A DNA stretch of 64,000 bases from Fimbriimonadaceae bacterium (GTDB lineage: Bacteria; Armatimonadota; Fimbriimonadia; Fimbriimonadales; Fimbriimonadaceae): contig JAHCHO010000004.1 of assembly GCA_026129685.1 (NCBI GenBank), positions 248,001 through 312,000 on the forward strand, in the 5' to 3' direction. Positions 17,968 through 27,838 of this stretch are shown piece by piece. The translations under genes and the position numbers were made by a program. The notes under the pieces are model-generated. The model saw nothing but the letters and a program-made list of their open reading frames with translations, was not told the DNA's origin and ran no database searches. Within the stretch, counting starts at the first letter, position 1; the number at the start of each line of letters is the position of its first letter.

Positions 17968-18750
17968 GTGCGGTTTTCGTGGCACGCCGCGTTCGTCTTC
18001 GTCACCGTCGTCGCGGTCGCGGGCGCGATCGTGGCGAGGCACACGGGCGTCCGCCCGCCGTATTGGCTTGGGAGCGCCGTCGGTTTCGCCGCGATCTTGG
18101 CCGGTGCGACCTGGATCTTCGTCCTGCTGTCGGCTCGGTTGCCGGCGCGGTCCGCGCCGCTCCGGGCGATCGGCGTCTGTTTCGTCACGACCGTGCTGGA
18201 ACTGTGCAGCCTCGCCTACGGGGCCCCTTTCGGTCGCTATCGGTACACCGAGTTGTGGCAACCCGGTTTCCAGGCGTCCGAGGCGATCGGCTGGTTCCCA
18301 ATCGCCTTGCCCCTGGCTTGGTTCATTCTCTCCGGAGCGTGCGCACTCTTGGTGCGATCCCGCGTATCGGGCCGTTGGTTCTTAGTCGCGACGGGATTGG
18401 CGTTCGCCGTCGTGGACGCCGTCCTCGAGCCGGTCATGATCGGCCCGGTGGGCTTCTGGCGGTGGGACACCGCGGGGCCGCTGTTGGGCGCACCCTGGAG
18501 CAACTTTCTCGGGTGGCTTGTAACCGGGACGGTCGTCGCCGTCATCCTAGAACCGTTGCGGCCGGATCCTCGGGGCACCCGCGAGGCCACCCTGCTCCTG
18601 GTCACGGTTCTTGTTGGCTCGGTGGTCGTCGGAGTCGGGCACGGCACGTACGATGCCGCCTGGGGTCTGGTCCCGCTGGCCCTTCTCCTGACTCTGCTGG
18701 CGACCGGCCGTCACTCGGACCCCGACCGGACGGGCGCGAGCGGCGCCTAG
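17968..18750 (+). CDS. CruF-like carotenoid biosynthesis membrane protein
   Basis: A 260-residue integral membrane protein with about seven helices. It matches the carotenoid biosynthesis family (DUF422, CruF-like gamma-carotene hydratase and C50 hydratase relatives) in ELCSLAYGAPFGRYRYTE, GWFPIALPLAWFI and DAVLEPVMIGPVGFWRWD. The reaction is probably hydration or other modification of a carotenoid end group; no other carotenoid gene is in the window. The GTG at 17968 is chosen because GATACT ends 6 nt before it, the spacing expected for a leaderless message. An ATG at 17896 is the alternative. Confidence 0.82.
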   Translation: MRFSWHAAFVFVTVVAVAGAIVARHTGVRPPYWLGSAVGFAAILAGATWIFVLLSARLPARSAPLRAIGVCFVTTVLELCSLAYGAPFGRYRYTELWQPGFQASEAIGWFPIALPLAWFILSGACALLVRSRVSGRWFLVATGLAFAVVDAVLEPVMIGPVGFWRWDTAGPLLGAPWSNFLGWLVTGTVVAVILEPLRPDPRGTREATLLLVTVLVGSVVVGVGHGTYDAAWGLVPLALLLTLLATGRHSDPDRTGASGA

Positions 18751-18767
18751 GCAGACCTGCCGTGTCG

Positions 18768-18791
18768 CCGCCAACCGGACGCGTTGGGCGG
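18768..18791. terminator. stem-loop between convergent genes
   Basis: CCGCCAAC (18768-18775) pairs with GTTGGGCGG (18783-18791) with one bulged G and a 7-nt loop, followed by TTTC. It lies between the carotenoid gene and the convergent small membrane protein and could stop transcripts from the left. Confidence 0.5.
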
Positions 18792-18804
18792 TTTCGAGCA
18801 GTCG

Positions 18805-19245
18805 CTAAGACTTACCCTGAACGGCGGGAGAGGTTGAAGCGGCGCTCGTCGCGCCCTGACCCTGAACGCAGAGCCCCAGCAGAATCGCGGCGCATAGAAA
18901 CACGATCGCCCCAGGAACGGAGCGACTCATCGCGATCCTGGCGCGGATGTCGGGTTCCAACCGCTCTTCGGTGGCCGTCGCCAACGCCTGCAACACCAAG
19001 CCGGCCCCAAAGAAAGCGAAAGCGAGCCCGGCGTAGATGCCCGCGGTTGCGCCCGCCAGTTTTGCGTTCGCGAGAGAGGCCCCCACCGCCTGGTAGTTGT
19101 TCTGCGCGATCGCGTACCGAACGTCCGCCGAGATGTTGGAGAAGCCGCTGAAGAACACGACGGCATACACCATGCATCCCGCCCCGACCAGCAACGAGAG
19201 CAGAGACAGGATTCGCCAAAGGAAATTCGATATGGGTCCGAGCAT
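18805..19245 (-). CDS. small membrane protein, unknown family
   Basis: A 146-residue protein with three hydrophobic segments (about 9-32, 62-84 and 106-126). There is a polar loop between the first two and a Ser/Ala-rich tail. No family is recognised. The ATG at 19245 is preferred because AGGAG lies 6 nt upstream. An ATG at 19269 would add eight residues (MDRTQERR), and a CATAAT hexamer 19 nt upstream of it is compatible with either start. It is convergent with the carotenoid gene and divergent from the HIT gene. Confidence 0.6.
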   Translation of the reverse strand: MLGPISNFLWRILSLLSLLVGAGCMVYAVVFFSGFSNISADVRYAIAQNNYQAVGASLANAKLAGATAGIYAGLAFAFFGAGLVLQALATATEERLEPDIRARIAMSRSVPGAIVFLCAAILLGLCVQGQGATSAASTSPAVQGKS

Positions 19246-19361
19246 GCGCCGCTCCTGCGTTCTGTCCATAGGGACGGACGCCGACCCAATTATGGTGCGC
19301 CCATGGGCCGAGCAGGACTTCTGTGCGCCAAGACCCCCCGAGAAGGGATACGATTCGGGTT

Positions 19362-19817
19362 ATGCCAAGCGAAATCCATCGCCGCGTGTCCGAAGCTCGA
19401 CGCGGGGAGCATCCCGCCCTTGTCGCGCGAATGCGCTCGGGATGGCTCGTGATGGGAGACCGCCAGATTCTCCCCGGGTATTGCCTCCTCTTGCCCGATC
19501 CCGTCGTGGGACACCTGAACGAACTAAAGGGTGAGGCCCGGGCCGACTTCTTGGCGGACATGGCCCTTGCGGGGGATGCCCTGATCCGGGTCACGGGCGC
19601 GGTTCGCATCAACTACGAGATGCTGGGAAACCTGGAGCCCGCCCTACACGCCCACCTGATTCCACGGTATGCCGGCGAGCCTTCGGCCACGCGTACCAAG
19701 CCCGTTTGGCTCATGGATTGGGAGGCGGCTCCGTACTACGACGAAACGTCTCACGGCAACCTCCGCAAACGCCTTCGACGACAGCTCGAAGCGGACGGTC
19801 TGGTTCTTCCCCAATAG
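19362..19817 (+). CDS. HIT-family-like protein
   Basis: A 151-residue protein with the HIT fold. It contains GDRQILPGYCLLLPDPVVGHLNEL, INYEMLGNLEPALHAHLIPRY and the nucleotide-binding LHAHLIPRY, which corresponds to the histidine triad H-x-H-x-x with the third histidine replaced. HIT proteins hydrolyse or transfer nucleotides such as Ap4A or AMP-lysine; the lost third His leaves catalysis uncertain. A TACGAT hexamer (19349-19354) ends 7 nt before the ATG, fitting leaderless transcription. Confidence 0.8.
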   Translation: MPSEIHRRVSEARRGEHPALVARMRSGWLVMGDRQILPGYCLLLPDPVVGHLNELKGEARADFLADMALAGDALIRVTGAVRINYEMLGNLEPALHAHLIPRYAGEPSATRTKPVWLMDWEAAPYYDETSHGNLRKRLRRQLEADGLVLPQ

Positions 19818-19874
19818 GACGGGCCGGCCCACGAGGGAGCCGGCCACGTCGAGTACGAGGTGGTGGACGAAGGC

Positions 19875-20366
19875 TTAGTGGGACTTGGCGGCGGGCACCA
19901 GCACGGTATCGATCACGTGGATGACCCCGTTCGAGGCCTTCACGTCGGTCGCAATCACCTTCGCGTTGTTGATCGTGACCGTACCGCCCTTGACCTTCAC
20001 CTTGAGGCCAAGCTTGTTCGCCGTCTCGAGGGTGGTCGCTTTCACGACGGTGGACGCCTCGTTGTTGCCAGGAACGACATGGTACAGCAGGACTCGCTTC
20101 AGAGCCTCCTTATCCTTGAGGAGCGCCTCGACCGTCGCCTTCGGCAACTTGGCGAACGCCTCGTCCGTGGGAGCGAGGACGGTGAAGGGTCCCTTGCCCT
20201 TGAGCACGTCGACCAAGCCGGCCGTCTGGACGAGCTTCACGAGGGTCGTGAACTTCCCCGCCCCAACGGCGGTGTCCACGATGTCCTTCTCGGGGGCGTG
20301 GGCGATGGCGGCGACGCCGAGTAGACCGGTAAGAACGATCGAGCTGACAAACTTCTTGATTCGCAT
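19875..20366 (-). CDS. secreted fasciclin (FAS1) domain protein
   Basis: A 163-residue protein with signal peptide MRIKKFVSSIVLTGLLGVAAIAHA and one complete FAS1 domain: DIVDTAVGAGKFTTLVKLV, GPFTVLAPTDEAFAKLP, LLYHVVPG, and the C-terminal NGVIHVIDTVLVP. FAS1 domains mediate adhesion in the envelope or matrix. A TATGAT hexamer (20405-20410) lies upstream. The predicted leader holds a 7-bp hairpin (GGGTTGA, GGTT loop, TCGACCC, 20372-20389) ending 5 nt before the ATG, which could affect initiation. No Shine-Dalgarno sequence is visible. Confidence 0.93.
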   Translation of the reverse strand: MRIKKFVSSIVLTGLLGVAAIAHAPEKDIVDTAVGAGKFTTLVKLVQTAGLVDVLKGKGPFTVLAPTDEAFAKLPKATVEALLKDKEALKRVLLYHVVPGNNEASTVVKATTLETANKLGLKVKVKGGTVTINNAKVIATDVKASNGVIHVIDTVLVPAAKSH

Positions 20367-20459
20367 GATGTGGGTCGAAACCTCAACCCAATCTACGATT
20401 CTGCATCATATCAGTCAGCAATGATATTTCTGAAAACTCGCTGACTCGCTCGACTCGCC

Positions 20460-22448
20460 TTACGCGTTCGCCATCGGGAGCAACCCGCGAGCCACGGCCA
20501 CCACGTTCTCCACGGTGAACCCGAACTCCTCGAACAGCCGTTCGGCGGGAGCGGAGGCACCGAACCGGTCGAGACCGACGTGCGCCTCCGCGTACTTCGC
20601 CCATCCGAACGTTGAGGCGGCCTCGATCGACACTGTCGGAACGCCCTGCGGGAGGACCGCCTGCCGGTAAGCGGAATCCTGCCCGTCGAATACCGACGTG
20701 CAAGGCATCGAAACCACGCGGGCGCCGATCCCTTCCTTCGCCAACGCTTCCCGGGCCGCGAGCGCCAAGGCGACCTCGCTGCCCGTGGCGACCAGGATAA
20801 CGTCCACCCGTCCATCGCGGGGCTCGGCCAGGACGTAGCCTCCCCGCAAGGCGGGATGGTCCGCGCCAGGGGGCGGGGTCGTCGACGACAGGCTCTGCCG
20901 CGTCAGCGCCAGGGCACAGGGGGTGGAGGGGCTTGCCAGAGCCATCCGCCAGCAGACGGCGGTCTCGTTGCCGTCCGCGGGGCGCATCACGTGGAGGTTC
21001 GGAATCGCCCGCAGGGCGGCCAAGTGCTCGACCGGCTGGTGCGTCGGACCGTCCTCCCCGAGGCCGATCGAGTCGTGGGTGAACACGAACGGAGTCGGAC
21101 AACCCATCAGGGCGGCCAAGCGTACGGCGGGCCGGCAATAGTCCGAGAAGATCAGGAACGTGCCGCCGTAAGCCCGCACGCCCCCGTGCAGGTTCATGCC
21201 GTTGAGCGCCGCCGCCATGGCGTGCTCGCGAACCCCAAAGCAGAAGGTGCGGCCGGTCGGGCTGTCCTGCTGGAACGTGCCGAAGGCGGCCAGCGTGGTG
21301 TTGACCGAACCGGCGAGGTCGGCGCTCCCGCCCAGTAGCGTTGGAACGACGGGCGCGATCGCGTTGAGCACCTTGCCGCTCGCCGCCCGGGTCGCGATCT
21401 TGTCTGCAAACTCCGGGAAAGCGTTCCACTCTGGGGCGAAGTCGCCCGCCATCGCCCTGCGGAGGATCGCCGCTCCTTCGGGGTGCGCGGTCGCGTACCC
21501 CGCGAAACGCTCGTTCCACTCGTTCTCCGCCGCCTCGCCCTGCGAGACGGCCCTGCCAAACGCCTCGCGGGCCGCATCGGCAACGAAGAACCGGGGCTCG
21601 AGGGGAATCCCGAGCGCTTCTTTCGTCAGGCGCAGCTCTTCCTCTCCCAAGGGCGAGCCGTGCGTCTTTTCGGTGCCACCCTTGTTCGGACTCCCGAAAC
21701 CGATGACGGTCCGGCAGGCGATCAAGGACGGGCGGCCGGTTTCCGCTTTCGCCCGAACGATCGCTTGGTCCACCGCGTCCACGTCCATGCCGTCCACCCG
21801 ATCGGTGTGCCAACCCAGGGCGTCGAATCGTCCAAGTACGTCTTCGGTGAAGGCCAGCTTCGTGCTCCCGTCGATGCTGATCCCGTTGTCGTCGTAGAGG
21901 TAGATCAACTTGCCCAGGCCCAGGTGCCCGGCGAGGGAAGCGGCCTCGTTCGTGATGCCTTCCATCAGGTCGCCGTCGGACACGATCGCATAGGTGTGGT
22001 GATCGACGACCACGTGGCCTGGACGGTTGAAGGTCGCGGACAAGAACCGTTCGGCGATCGCCATTCCGACTCCGGTGGCGAAACCCTGCCCGAGCGGCCC
22101 CGTCGCCATTTCGACGCCCGGCGTCAGGTGGTTCTCCGGATGTCCCGGAGTCCTGCTTCCCCACTGCCGGAAGCTCCGAAGTTCGTCGAGCGAAAGGTCG
22201 TAGCCCGTAAGGTGGAGCAGCGAGTACAGCAACATCGAGCCGTGGCCGGCACTCAGGATGAACCGGTCGCGGTCGAACCACTTGGGGTTACTCGGGTTGT
22301 GCCGCAGGTGCCTCGTCCAGAGGGCGACCGCCATCGGGGCCGCGCCCATCGGCATTCCCGGGTGGCCGCTGTTCGCCGCCTGAACGGCGTCCATCGCGAG
22401 CCCGCGAATCGTGTTGACGAGGAGGGTGTCGAGGGTGGCGGAGGGCAC
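20460..22448 (-). CDS. tkt: transketolase
   Basis: A 662-residue thiamine-diphosphate enzyme of the pentose phosphate pathway, normal full length. Motifs include the N-terminal [15 protein letters not shown], the ThDP signature [11 protein letters not shown] leading to [10 protein letters not shown], and the pyrimidine domain [14 protein letters not shown]. The C-terminal domain ends with [16 protein letters not shown]. The GTG at 22448 is chosen because homology begins there and a TACCCT hexamer ends 6 nt upstream, the leaderless arrangement. It is divergent from the ABC permease gene. Confidence 0.96.
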   Translation of the reverse strand: MPSATLDTLLVNTIRGLAMDAVQAANSGHPGMPMGAAPMAVALWTRHLRHNPSNPKWFDRDRFILSAGHGSMLLYSLLHLTGYDLSLDELRSFRQWGSRTPGHPENHLTPGVEMATGPLGQGFATGVGMAIAERFLSATFNRPGHVVVDHHTYAIVSDGDLMEGITNEAASLAGHLGLGKLIYLYDDNGISIDGSTKLAFTEDVLGRFDALGWHTDRVDGMDVDAVDQAIVRAKAETGRPSLIACRTVIGFGSPNKGGTEKTHGSPLGEEELRLTKEALGIPLEPRFFVADAAREAFGRAVSQGEAAENEWNERFAGYATAHPEGAAILRRAMAGDFAPEWNAFPEFADKIATRAASGKVLNAIAPVVPTLLGGSADLAGSVNTTLAAFGTFQQDSPTGRTFCFGVREHAMAAALNGMNLHGGVRAYGGTFLIFSDYCRPAVRLAALMGCPTPFVFTHDSIGLGEDGPTHQPVEHLAALRAIPNLHVMRPADGNETAVCWRMALASPSTPCALALTRQSLSSTTPPPGADHPALRGGYVLAEPRDGRVDVILVATGSEVALALAAREALAKEGIGARVVSMPCTSVFDGQDSAYRQAVLPQGVPTVSIEAASTFGWAKYAEAHVGLDRFGASAPAERLFEEFGFTVENVVAVARGLLPMANA

Positions 22449-22547
22449 GCGAGGAGGGTACCAGGCGATCCGACCTACCGGCGACCGGCTGGGGAAGAGG
22501 GCCGACGCGCGCCGTCCACCGCCGTTCGTTCGTCTCTGCAACGAGCG

Positions 22548-23450
22548 ATGACCGCACTCATGATCGGGGCGATGGCCCAGGGATTGGCCTATTCCCTCCT
22601 CGCTTGGGGGGCGCTTCTGACTTTCCGGCTCCTGCGATTCGCCGACATCACGGTGGATGGGAGCTTCACCACGGGCGCGGCCGTTGCCGGGGTATGGGTG
22701 CTCAGCGGGCGGGACCCGGTGGTCGCCATCCTCCTGGCAATGCTCGCCGGAATGGTGGCCGGGACGCTGACGGGCCTCCTTCACACCAAGTTGGCGATCA
22801 ACGATCTGCTCGCCGGCATCCTCTCGATGACCGCTCTCTACTCGGTCAATCTTCACATCATGGGGCGCTCGAACCTTGCGCTCATCGGAACGACCACCGT
22901 CGCCTCACGGCTTCAGACGGTGCTGCCCTGGCTCAACGTCGACCTGGCTCCGCTGTGCCTTTTTGCCGGCGTCGCGCTCCTCGTGTTTGTGTTCCTTGCC
23001 TGGTTCCTGCGTACCGACCTCGGGATGGCGATTCGCGCTACCGGAGACAACCCCCGGATGGCGACGGCCAACGGGATTTCGGTCGACGCCATGAAGATCG
23101 TCGGTCTCGCCCTTTCGAACGGGTTGGTCGGCGCGTGCGGCGGGCTGATGGCCCAACACCAGGGATTCGCGGATGTGACCATGGGGATCGGGACGTTGGT
23201 GGCCGCCGTCGCCGCCCTCATCCTTGGAGAGTCTCTCTTCGGCAAGCGCTCCCTGGGCTGGACTCTGTTCGGGGTCGGGTTGGGCGCGGTGGTATTCCGG
23301 TTGATCGTCGCGCTAGCCCTGAGCCGAGGACTCGACCCGATCGATCTCAAGCTGGCCACGGCCCTGTTCGTCGTGTTGGCCCTTATGGTCCCAACCCTCA
23401 AGCGCCGCTTCGCGCGTCGCCGTCCGGTCCCCGTCGGGGTGGATGCGTGA
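22548..23450 (+). CDS. ABC transporter permease, TrpXYZ-like
   Basis: A 300-residue permease with eight to ten membrane helices. It starts [20 protein letters not shown] and contains [15 protein letters not shown] and the cytoplasmic coupling segment [23 protein letters not shown], typical of the branched-chain-like permeases grouped as putative tryptophan/tyrosine transport systems. The frame is open upstream, but the ATG at 22548 gives the usual N-terminus. Its stop overlaps the ATPase start. No substrate-binding lipoprotein gene is in the window, so the substrate stays inferred. Confidence 0.88.
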   Translation: MTALMIGAMAQGLAYSLLAWGALLTFRLLRFADITVDGSFTTGAAVAGVWVLSGRDPVVAILLAMLAGMVAGTLTGLLHTKLAINDLLAGILSMTALYSVNLHIMGRSNLALIGTTTVASRLQTVLPWLNVDLAPLCLFAGVALLVFVFLAWFLRTDLGMAIRATGDNPRMATANGISVDAMKIVGLALSNGLVGACGGLMAQHQGFADVTMGIGTLVAAVAALILGESLFGKRSLGWTLFGVGLGAVVFRLIVALALSRGLDPIDLKLATALFVVLALMVPTLKRRFARRRPVPVGVDA

Positions 23451-24238
23451 TCGAGTTTAGAGGGGTCCACAAAGCGTTCGACCAGCCTGGCGGCGACCGA
23501 GCTTACGCGTTGCGGGGGATAGACCTGAGAATCGAAGAGGGAGAGTTCGTCACGGTGCTGGGTTCGAACGGGTCCGGCAAGTCCACGCTGCTCAACGTTC
23601 TGGCCGGCTCGGCCAACCCCGACCAGGGCCACGTTTTGATCGACGCTCAGGACGTCTCTCGGCGTCCTGAGCATCGACGAGCGCTCTATATCGGGCGCGT
23701 GTTCCAGAACCCGTTCCAGGGCACGTCCCCATCCCTCAGCGTCGCCGAAAACCTGCGGCTCGCATCCCTGCGCGGGTGCCCTCGGGGCTTCCGCACTGCG
23801 GTCACCCAGGGCGAAAGGGCGAGGTTCGGCGAGCTTCTCGCTCACTTCGAACTCGGCCTGGAAAACCGTCTCGACGCCCTCGTGGAGAGCCTCTCCGGAG
23901 GTCAGCGCCAAGCTCTCACCCTGCTTATGGCGACCCTGCGACGACCCAAGATTCTCCTCCTCGACGAACACACCGCCGCCCTCGACCCGCGGGCCGCCGA
24001 CCGGATTCTCCACCTGACGGAACTCGTCGTTCGCGAACAGAGCCTCACCGTGCTGATGGTCACCCACGAACTGGCGGACGCGCTACGGATCGGGAATCGC
24101 ACCGTCATGATCCACCGAGGGAGGATCGTGCTCGATGCCAGAGGAGACGAACGTTCGGCGCTCTCCGTCGACGCCTTGCGCGAGCGGTTCGAACGGCTCT
24201 ACCGCGAGGAACTGGACTCGCGCGACCGCGTCGGTTAG
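23447..24238 (+). CDS. ABC transporter ATP-binding protein
   Basis: A 263-residue ABC ATPase with Walker A GSNGSGKST, Q-loop VFQNPFQGTSPSLSVAENL, signature LSGGQRQALTLLMA, Walker B ILLLDEHTAALDP and switch His in MVTHE. The GTG start (23447) overlaps the permease stop as GTGA, so the two form the membrane core of one importer. The ATPase resembles those of TrpXYZ-type systems. It ends 4 nt from the convergent pdxS stop. Confidence 0.93.
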   Translation: MIEFRGVHKAFDQPGGDRAYALRGIDLRIEEGEFVTVLGSNGSGKSTLLNVLAGSANPDQGHVLIDAQDVSRRPEHRRALYIGRVFQNPFQGTSPSLSVAENLRLASLRGCPRGFRTAVTQGERARFGELLAHFELGLENRLDALVESLSGGQRQALTLLMATLRRPKILLLDEHTAALDPRAADRILHLTELVVREQSLTVLMVTHELADALRIGNRTVMIHRGRIVLDARGDERSALSVDALRERFERLYREELDSRDRVG

Positions 24239-24242
24239 GCGC

Positions 24243-25148
24243 TTACCAGCCCCGAGGCGCCAAGAGCTCTTTCTCGCCGAGCGAGGACACGTTGATCCCG
24301 ACCATTGGCTCGCCCAGGTTTCGGCTGATTTCCGCCAGTTTCTTCGGCTCCTGGTAGAACAGGACCGATTCGACGATCGCTCGGGCGCGGACCGCCGGGT
24401 CGCCCGACTTGAAGATGCCGGACCCGACGAAGACCGTCTCCGCCCCCAATTTCATCATCAGTGCGGCGTCGGCCGGCGTGGCGATCCCGCCCGCCGAGAA
24501 GTTGGGCACCGGCAACCGGCCCAGGCGATGGACTTCCCGAATCAGTTCGAGGGGGGCCTGGAAACCTTTGGCAAGCGTGTACAACTCGTCCGGCCGAGAG
24601 CCCGCCACTTGACGAATCTCCGACATGATCGCGCGCATGTGCCGCACCGCTTCGACCACGTCGCCCGTTCCCGCTTCGCCCTTGGTGCGGATCATCGCGG
24701 CGCCCTCCCCGATGCGTCGCAGGGCTTCGCCCAGGTTTCGCGCGCCGCACACGAACGGAACGGTGAACGCGTGCTTGTCCACGTGGTTCTCCTCGTCGGC
24801 GGGGGTGAGGACCTCGCTCTCGTCCACAAAGTCCACCTCGAGCGCCTCCAAGATTTCGGCCTCGACGAAGTGGCCGATGCGGCACTTGGCCATCACCGGG
24901 ATCGTGACCGCCGCCTTGATGCCCAGGATCATCTCCGGGTCGCTCATACGGGAAACGCCGCCGTCGCGTCGGATGTCGGCGGGAACACGCTCCAAAGCCA
25001 TCACCGCGACGGCGCCCGCGTCTTCGGCGATCTTCGCCTGCTCCACGTTGGTGACGTCCATGATGACGCCGCCCTTGAGCATCTCCGCCAACCCCACCTT
25101 CTCGCGATGGGTCTTCGCCGCGCGCTTCTGTCCGTTCTGTTCGCTCAT
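24243..25148 (-). CDS. pdxS: pyridoxal 5'-phosphate synthase subunit PdxS
   Basis: A 301-residue TIM-barrel lyase that makes PLP from ribose 5-phosphate, glyceraldehyde 3-phosphate and ammonia. Conserved segments are [74 protein letters not shown] and VFVGSGIF. It needs the glutaminase PdxT for ammonia, and no pdxT is adjacent. The ATG at 25148 is used; the frame is open upstream without homology. A TACAAT hexamer ends 12 nt before it, so any leader is only a few bases. Confidence 0.96.
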   Translation of the reverse strand: MSEQNGQKRAAKTHREKVGLAEMLKGGVIMDVTNVEQAKIAEDAGAVAVMALERVPADIRRDGGVSRMSDPEMILGIKAAVTIPVMAKCRIGHFVEAEILEALEVDFVDESEVLTPADEENHVDKHAFTVPFVCGARNLGEALRRIGEGAAMIRTKGEAGTGDVVEAVRHMRAIMSEIRQVAGSRPDELYTLAKGFQAPLELIREVHRLGRLPVPNFSAGGIATPADAALMMKLGAETVFVGSGIFKSGDPAVRARAIVESVLFYQEPKKLAEISRNLGEPMVGINVSSLGEKELLAPRGW

Positions 25149-25312
25149 GGTCGTACCGTCATTGTACCGACGACCGCCACGGGGTCCCCGATACAGTCTC
25201 CCGCGAGACTTCGCGGCCAGTTGGCGCACGCCCGGCAACAACGGAACGCGCTTCTGAACCTCGTACTCGGCCCCACCGAAAGCGATCCGAACCGTCGGCA
25301 CGACCTCAAGGG

Positions 25313-25318
25313 TAAGGT
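25313..25318 (+). promoter_or_regulatory. -10-like hexamer TAAGGT, leaderless spacing
   Basis: TAAGGT ends 6 nt before the ATG at 25325. Transcription would then start at or next to the A of the start codon. No Shine-Dalgarno sequence is needed or convincing here. Confidence 0.5.
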
Positions 25319-25324
25319 GGAGCC

Positions 25325-26761
25325 ATGTTGAGCGTCGTGATCGCCGTTGCCCTCGATGCCGCCATCCAGCTTCCCGAGCCCCCTCGCGAGTTCCGCGCCG
25401 CCTGGGTCGCCACCGTGGACAACATCGACTGGCCCAGTAAGAAGGGCCTCCCGGTCGCCCAGCAGAAGGCCGAGTTGGCCAAGATCGTGGACGTCGCCGC
25501 CGGGATGGGACTGAACGCCCTGGTCTTCCAGGTGAGGCCCCATGCGGACGCGATGTACGCGTCCAAGCTCGAGCCGTGGTCGGAGTACCTGACGGGCGAG
25601 TGCGGCAAGGCGCCGAACCCCAGTTGGGATCCCCTCGAGTTCGTCGTCGCCAAGTGCCACGAAAGGGGGCTGGAACTGCATGCCTGGTTCAATCCCTACC
25701 GGGCGTGGCATCCCGCCGCGAAAGGTCCGATTCCCGCGACCCACATCGCGAAGACGCACCCGGAGATCGTCAAGCAGTACGGCACTTACCTCTGGATGGA
25801 TCCGGGTGAACCCGAAGTTCAGCGTCGCAGCCTTGACGTGATGCTCGACGTTGTCAAACGCTACGACGTCGACGGCATCCACATGGACGACTACTTCTAT
25901 CCCTACCCCATTCGCGGTCAGGACTTTCCCGACGAACCCAGTTGGCGCAAGAGCCGGCCGGAGGTTCACGGGCTGTCGCGCTCGGACTGGCGGCGACGTA
26001 ACGTGGACGACTTCGTGCGCGACCTGTACGCGGGCATCAAGAGGTCGAAGCCTTGGGTGAAGTTTGGGATCAGCCCCTTCGGAATCTACCGTCCCGGCAT
26101 CCCCAAGGGCATCCAAGCAGGGGTCGACCAGTACGAAGGTCTCTATGCGGACGCTCTGAAGTGGTTCCGCGAGGGCTGGTGCGATTACTTCACGCCCCAG
26201 CTCTACTGGCCGATCAACCAGAAGCCCCAAAGCTATCCCGTTCTCCTGAACTGGTGGGTTGAGCAGAACGCCATGGGCCGACACCTCTGGCCCGGCAACT
26301 ACAGCAGCCGTCTCGACCCGAAGGGCGGCAACTGGCCCCTCGGCGAGCTGACCCAGCAAATCGTCCTCACCCGGCAAGCGGTCAAGGACCCCGGCAACGT
26401 TCACTTCAGTTTCAAGACCTTTCTGAAGAACTGGAAGGGCGCCCGCCAGGCCCTGGCCAAGGACCAGTACGCCGTCCCCGCTCTCGTGCCCGCGTCGCCC
26501 TGGTTGGGCGACAAAGCCCCCGCCGCGCCACGCGGCGTGCGCGTTCACGGAAGCACGGTGACCTGGGACTTGGGCCATGCCGAATCCGTTGGGCGCGTCG
26601 TGGTGTACGCCGAGATCGGTGGAGCCTGGAAGGTCGCCGGCCTCGCCGGCCGTACCGCCAAGTCGTTCGAGCTGAAGGCCAAGGCGACCCGCGTGGCGGT
26701 GGCGGTGGCGGTCGCGGATCGGAACGGCCTTCTCGGTCCTGCCCACTACGCCTCCCCGTAA
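25325..26761 (+). CDS. family-10-like glycoside hydrolase (GHL10, DUF187)
   Basis: A 478-residue secreted protein. After a short hydrophobic start ([14 protein letters not shown]) comes the GHL10 barrel, with [65 protein letters not shown] and [12 protein letters not shown]. The C-terminal 90 residues (from about 390) form a beta-rich domain like fibronectin type III. Members act on peptidoglycan- or polysaccharide-type substrates, but the specificity is unassigned. Its promoter hexamer implies a leaderless message. Confidence 0.88.
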   Translation: MLSVVIAVALDAAIQLPEPPREFRAAWVATVDNIDWPSKKGLPVAQQKAELAKIVDVAAGMGLNALVFQVRPHADAMYASKLEPWSEYLTGECGKAPNPSWDPLEFVVAKCHERGLELHAWFNPYRAWHPAAKGPIPATHIAKTHPEIVKQYGTYLWMDPGEPEVQRRSLDVMLDVVKRYDVDGIHMDDYFYPYPIRGQDFPDEPSWRKSRPEVHGLSRSDWRRRNVDDFVRDLYAGIKRSKPWVKFGISPFGIYRPGIPKGIQAGVDQYEGLYADALKWFREGWCDYFTPQLYWPINQKPQSYPVLLNWWVEQNAMGRHLWPGNYSSRLDPKGGNWPLGELTQQIVLTRQAVKDPGNVHFSFKTFLKNWKGARQALAKDQYAVPALVPASPWLGDKAPAAPRGVRVHGSTVTWDLGHAESVGRVVVYAEIGGAWKVAGLAGRTAKSFELKAKATRVAVAVAVADRNGLLGPAHYASP

Positions 26762-26878
26762 GATTCTGCTTCGTTTGCGAGGGTTCCCGTCGTTCGGACC
26801 ACGATGGCCCGCGTGGGGGCTGGCCGTCATGGGCGCGACGGTCGGGACCCCCGTCCCACGGGTAGCCTTTAGGGCACC

Positions 26879-27829
26879 GTGCTCCCACTTCACAACGTCG
26901 TCGTCATCGGCTCCGGCCCGGCCGGCTATACCGCGGCTCTCTACAACGCGCGAGCCAACCTGAACCCGGTGATGTTCGCCGGGCCGCAACCCGGGGGCCA
27001 ACTCACCATCACGACCGATGTCGAGAACTACCCGGGCTTCCCGGACGGCGTTCTCGGACCGGAGATGATGGTTCTGTTCCGGAAGCAGGCCGAGCGCTTT
27101 GGCACGGTGATCCACGAGGCGACCGTCACCAAGGTGGACTTTTCGGAGCGTCCTTTCCGGGTTTGGGCGGACGACGACACCGAGCATCTGGCGAAAGCGG
27201 TGATCGTCTCGACGGGGGCGTCCGCCAAGTGGCTTGGCCTCGAGTCCGAGGTGACCTTCGGCGGCTTCGGGGTCAGCGCCTGCGCGACGTGTGACGGTTT
27301 CTTCTTCCGCAATCGCGAGGTCCTCGTCGTCGGCGGCGGCGACACGGCGCTCGAGGAGGCGAACTACCTGACGCGAATGTGCGCCAAGGTGTATCTCGTC
27401 CATCGGCGCGACCAGCTTCGTGGCAGCAAGATCATGCAGGAGCGGGTGCTCGCGAACCCCAAGATCGAGGTTCTGTGGAACTCGGCCTTGGACGAGATTC
27501 TTGGAGACCTCGAACCGGTCCGTAGGGTCACGGGCGTCCGTCTGCGAGACACCCGCGACGGTTCGGTTCGGGAGATGCCGATCGCCGGCGTGTTCATCGC
27601 GATCGGACACCAACCCAACAGCGCGGTGTTCCAGGGTCAACTGGACATGGATGCGAACGGCTACCTGGTCACCCAGCCCGGTTCGACGCGCACGAACGTG
27701 CCTGGAGTCTTCGCGTGTGGCGACGTGGCCGACCACGTCTACCGACAGGCGGTCACCGCCGCCGGAACGGGTTGTATGGCGGCGATCGACGCGGAACGAT
27801 TCCTTGAGGCGAACGAGGCGTCTCTCTAG
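26879..27829 (+). CDS. trxB: thioredoxin-disulfide reductase
   Basis: A 316-residue flavoprotein. It shows the FAD-binding [15 protein letters not shown], the redox-active CATC (135-138), the NADPH-binding [15 protein letters not shown], and the C-terminal FAD segment [22 protein letters not shown]. It reduces thioredoxin with NADPH. The start is GTG at 26879; TAGCCT ends 10 nt upstream. It is followed after 9 nt by a secreted metalloprotease-like gene on the same strand. Confidence 0.96.
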   Translation: MLPLHNVVVIGSGPAGYTAALYNARANLNPVMFAGPQPGGQLTITTDVENYPGFPDGVLGPEMMVLFRKQAERFGTVIHEATVTKVDFSERPFRVWADDDTEHLAKAVIVSTGASAKWLGLESEVTFGGFGVSACATCDGFFFRNREVLVVGGGDTALEEANYLTRMCAKVYLVHRRDQLRGSKIMQERVLANPKIEVLWNSALDEILGDLEPVRRVTGVRLRDTRDGSVREMPIAGVFIAIGHQPNSAVFQGQLDMDANGYLVTQPGSTRTNVPGVFACGDVADHVYRQAVTAAGTGCMAAIDAERFLEANEASL

Positions 27830-27838
27830 GAGATGCCG

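Noticed and set aside
25149..25301. In-frame N-terminal extension of pdxS ([15 protein letters not shown]...)
   Set aside because: It would lengthen a protein of very constant size, and the TACAAT hexamer lies inside it. A tiny separate gene cannot be excluded but has no support.
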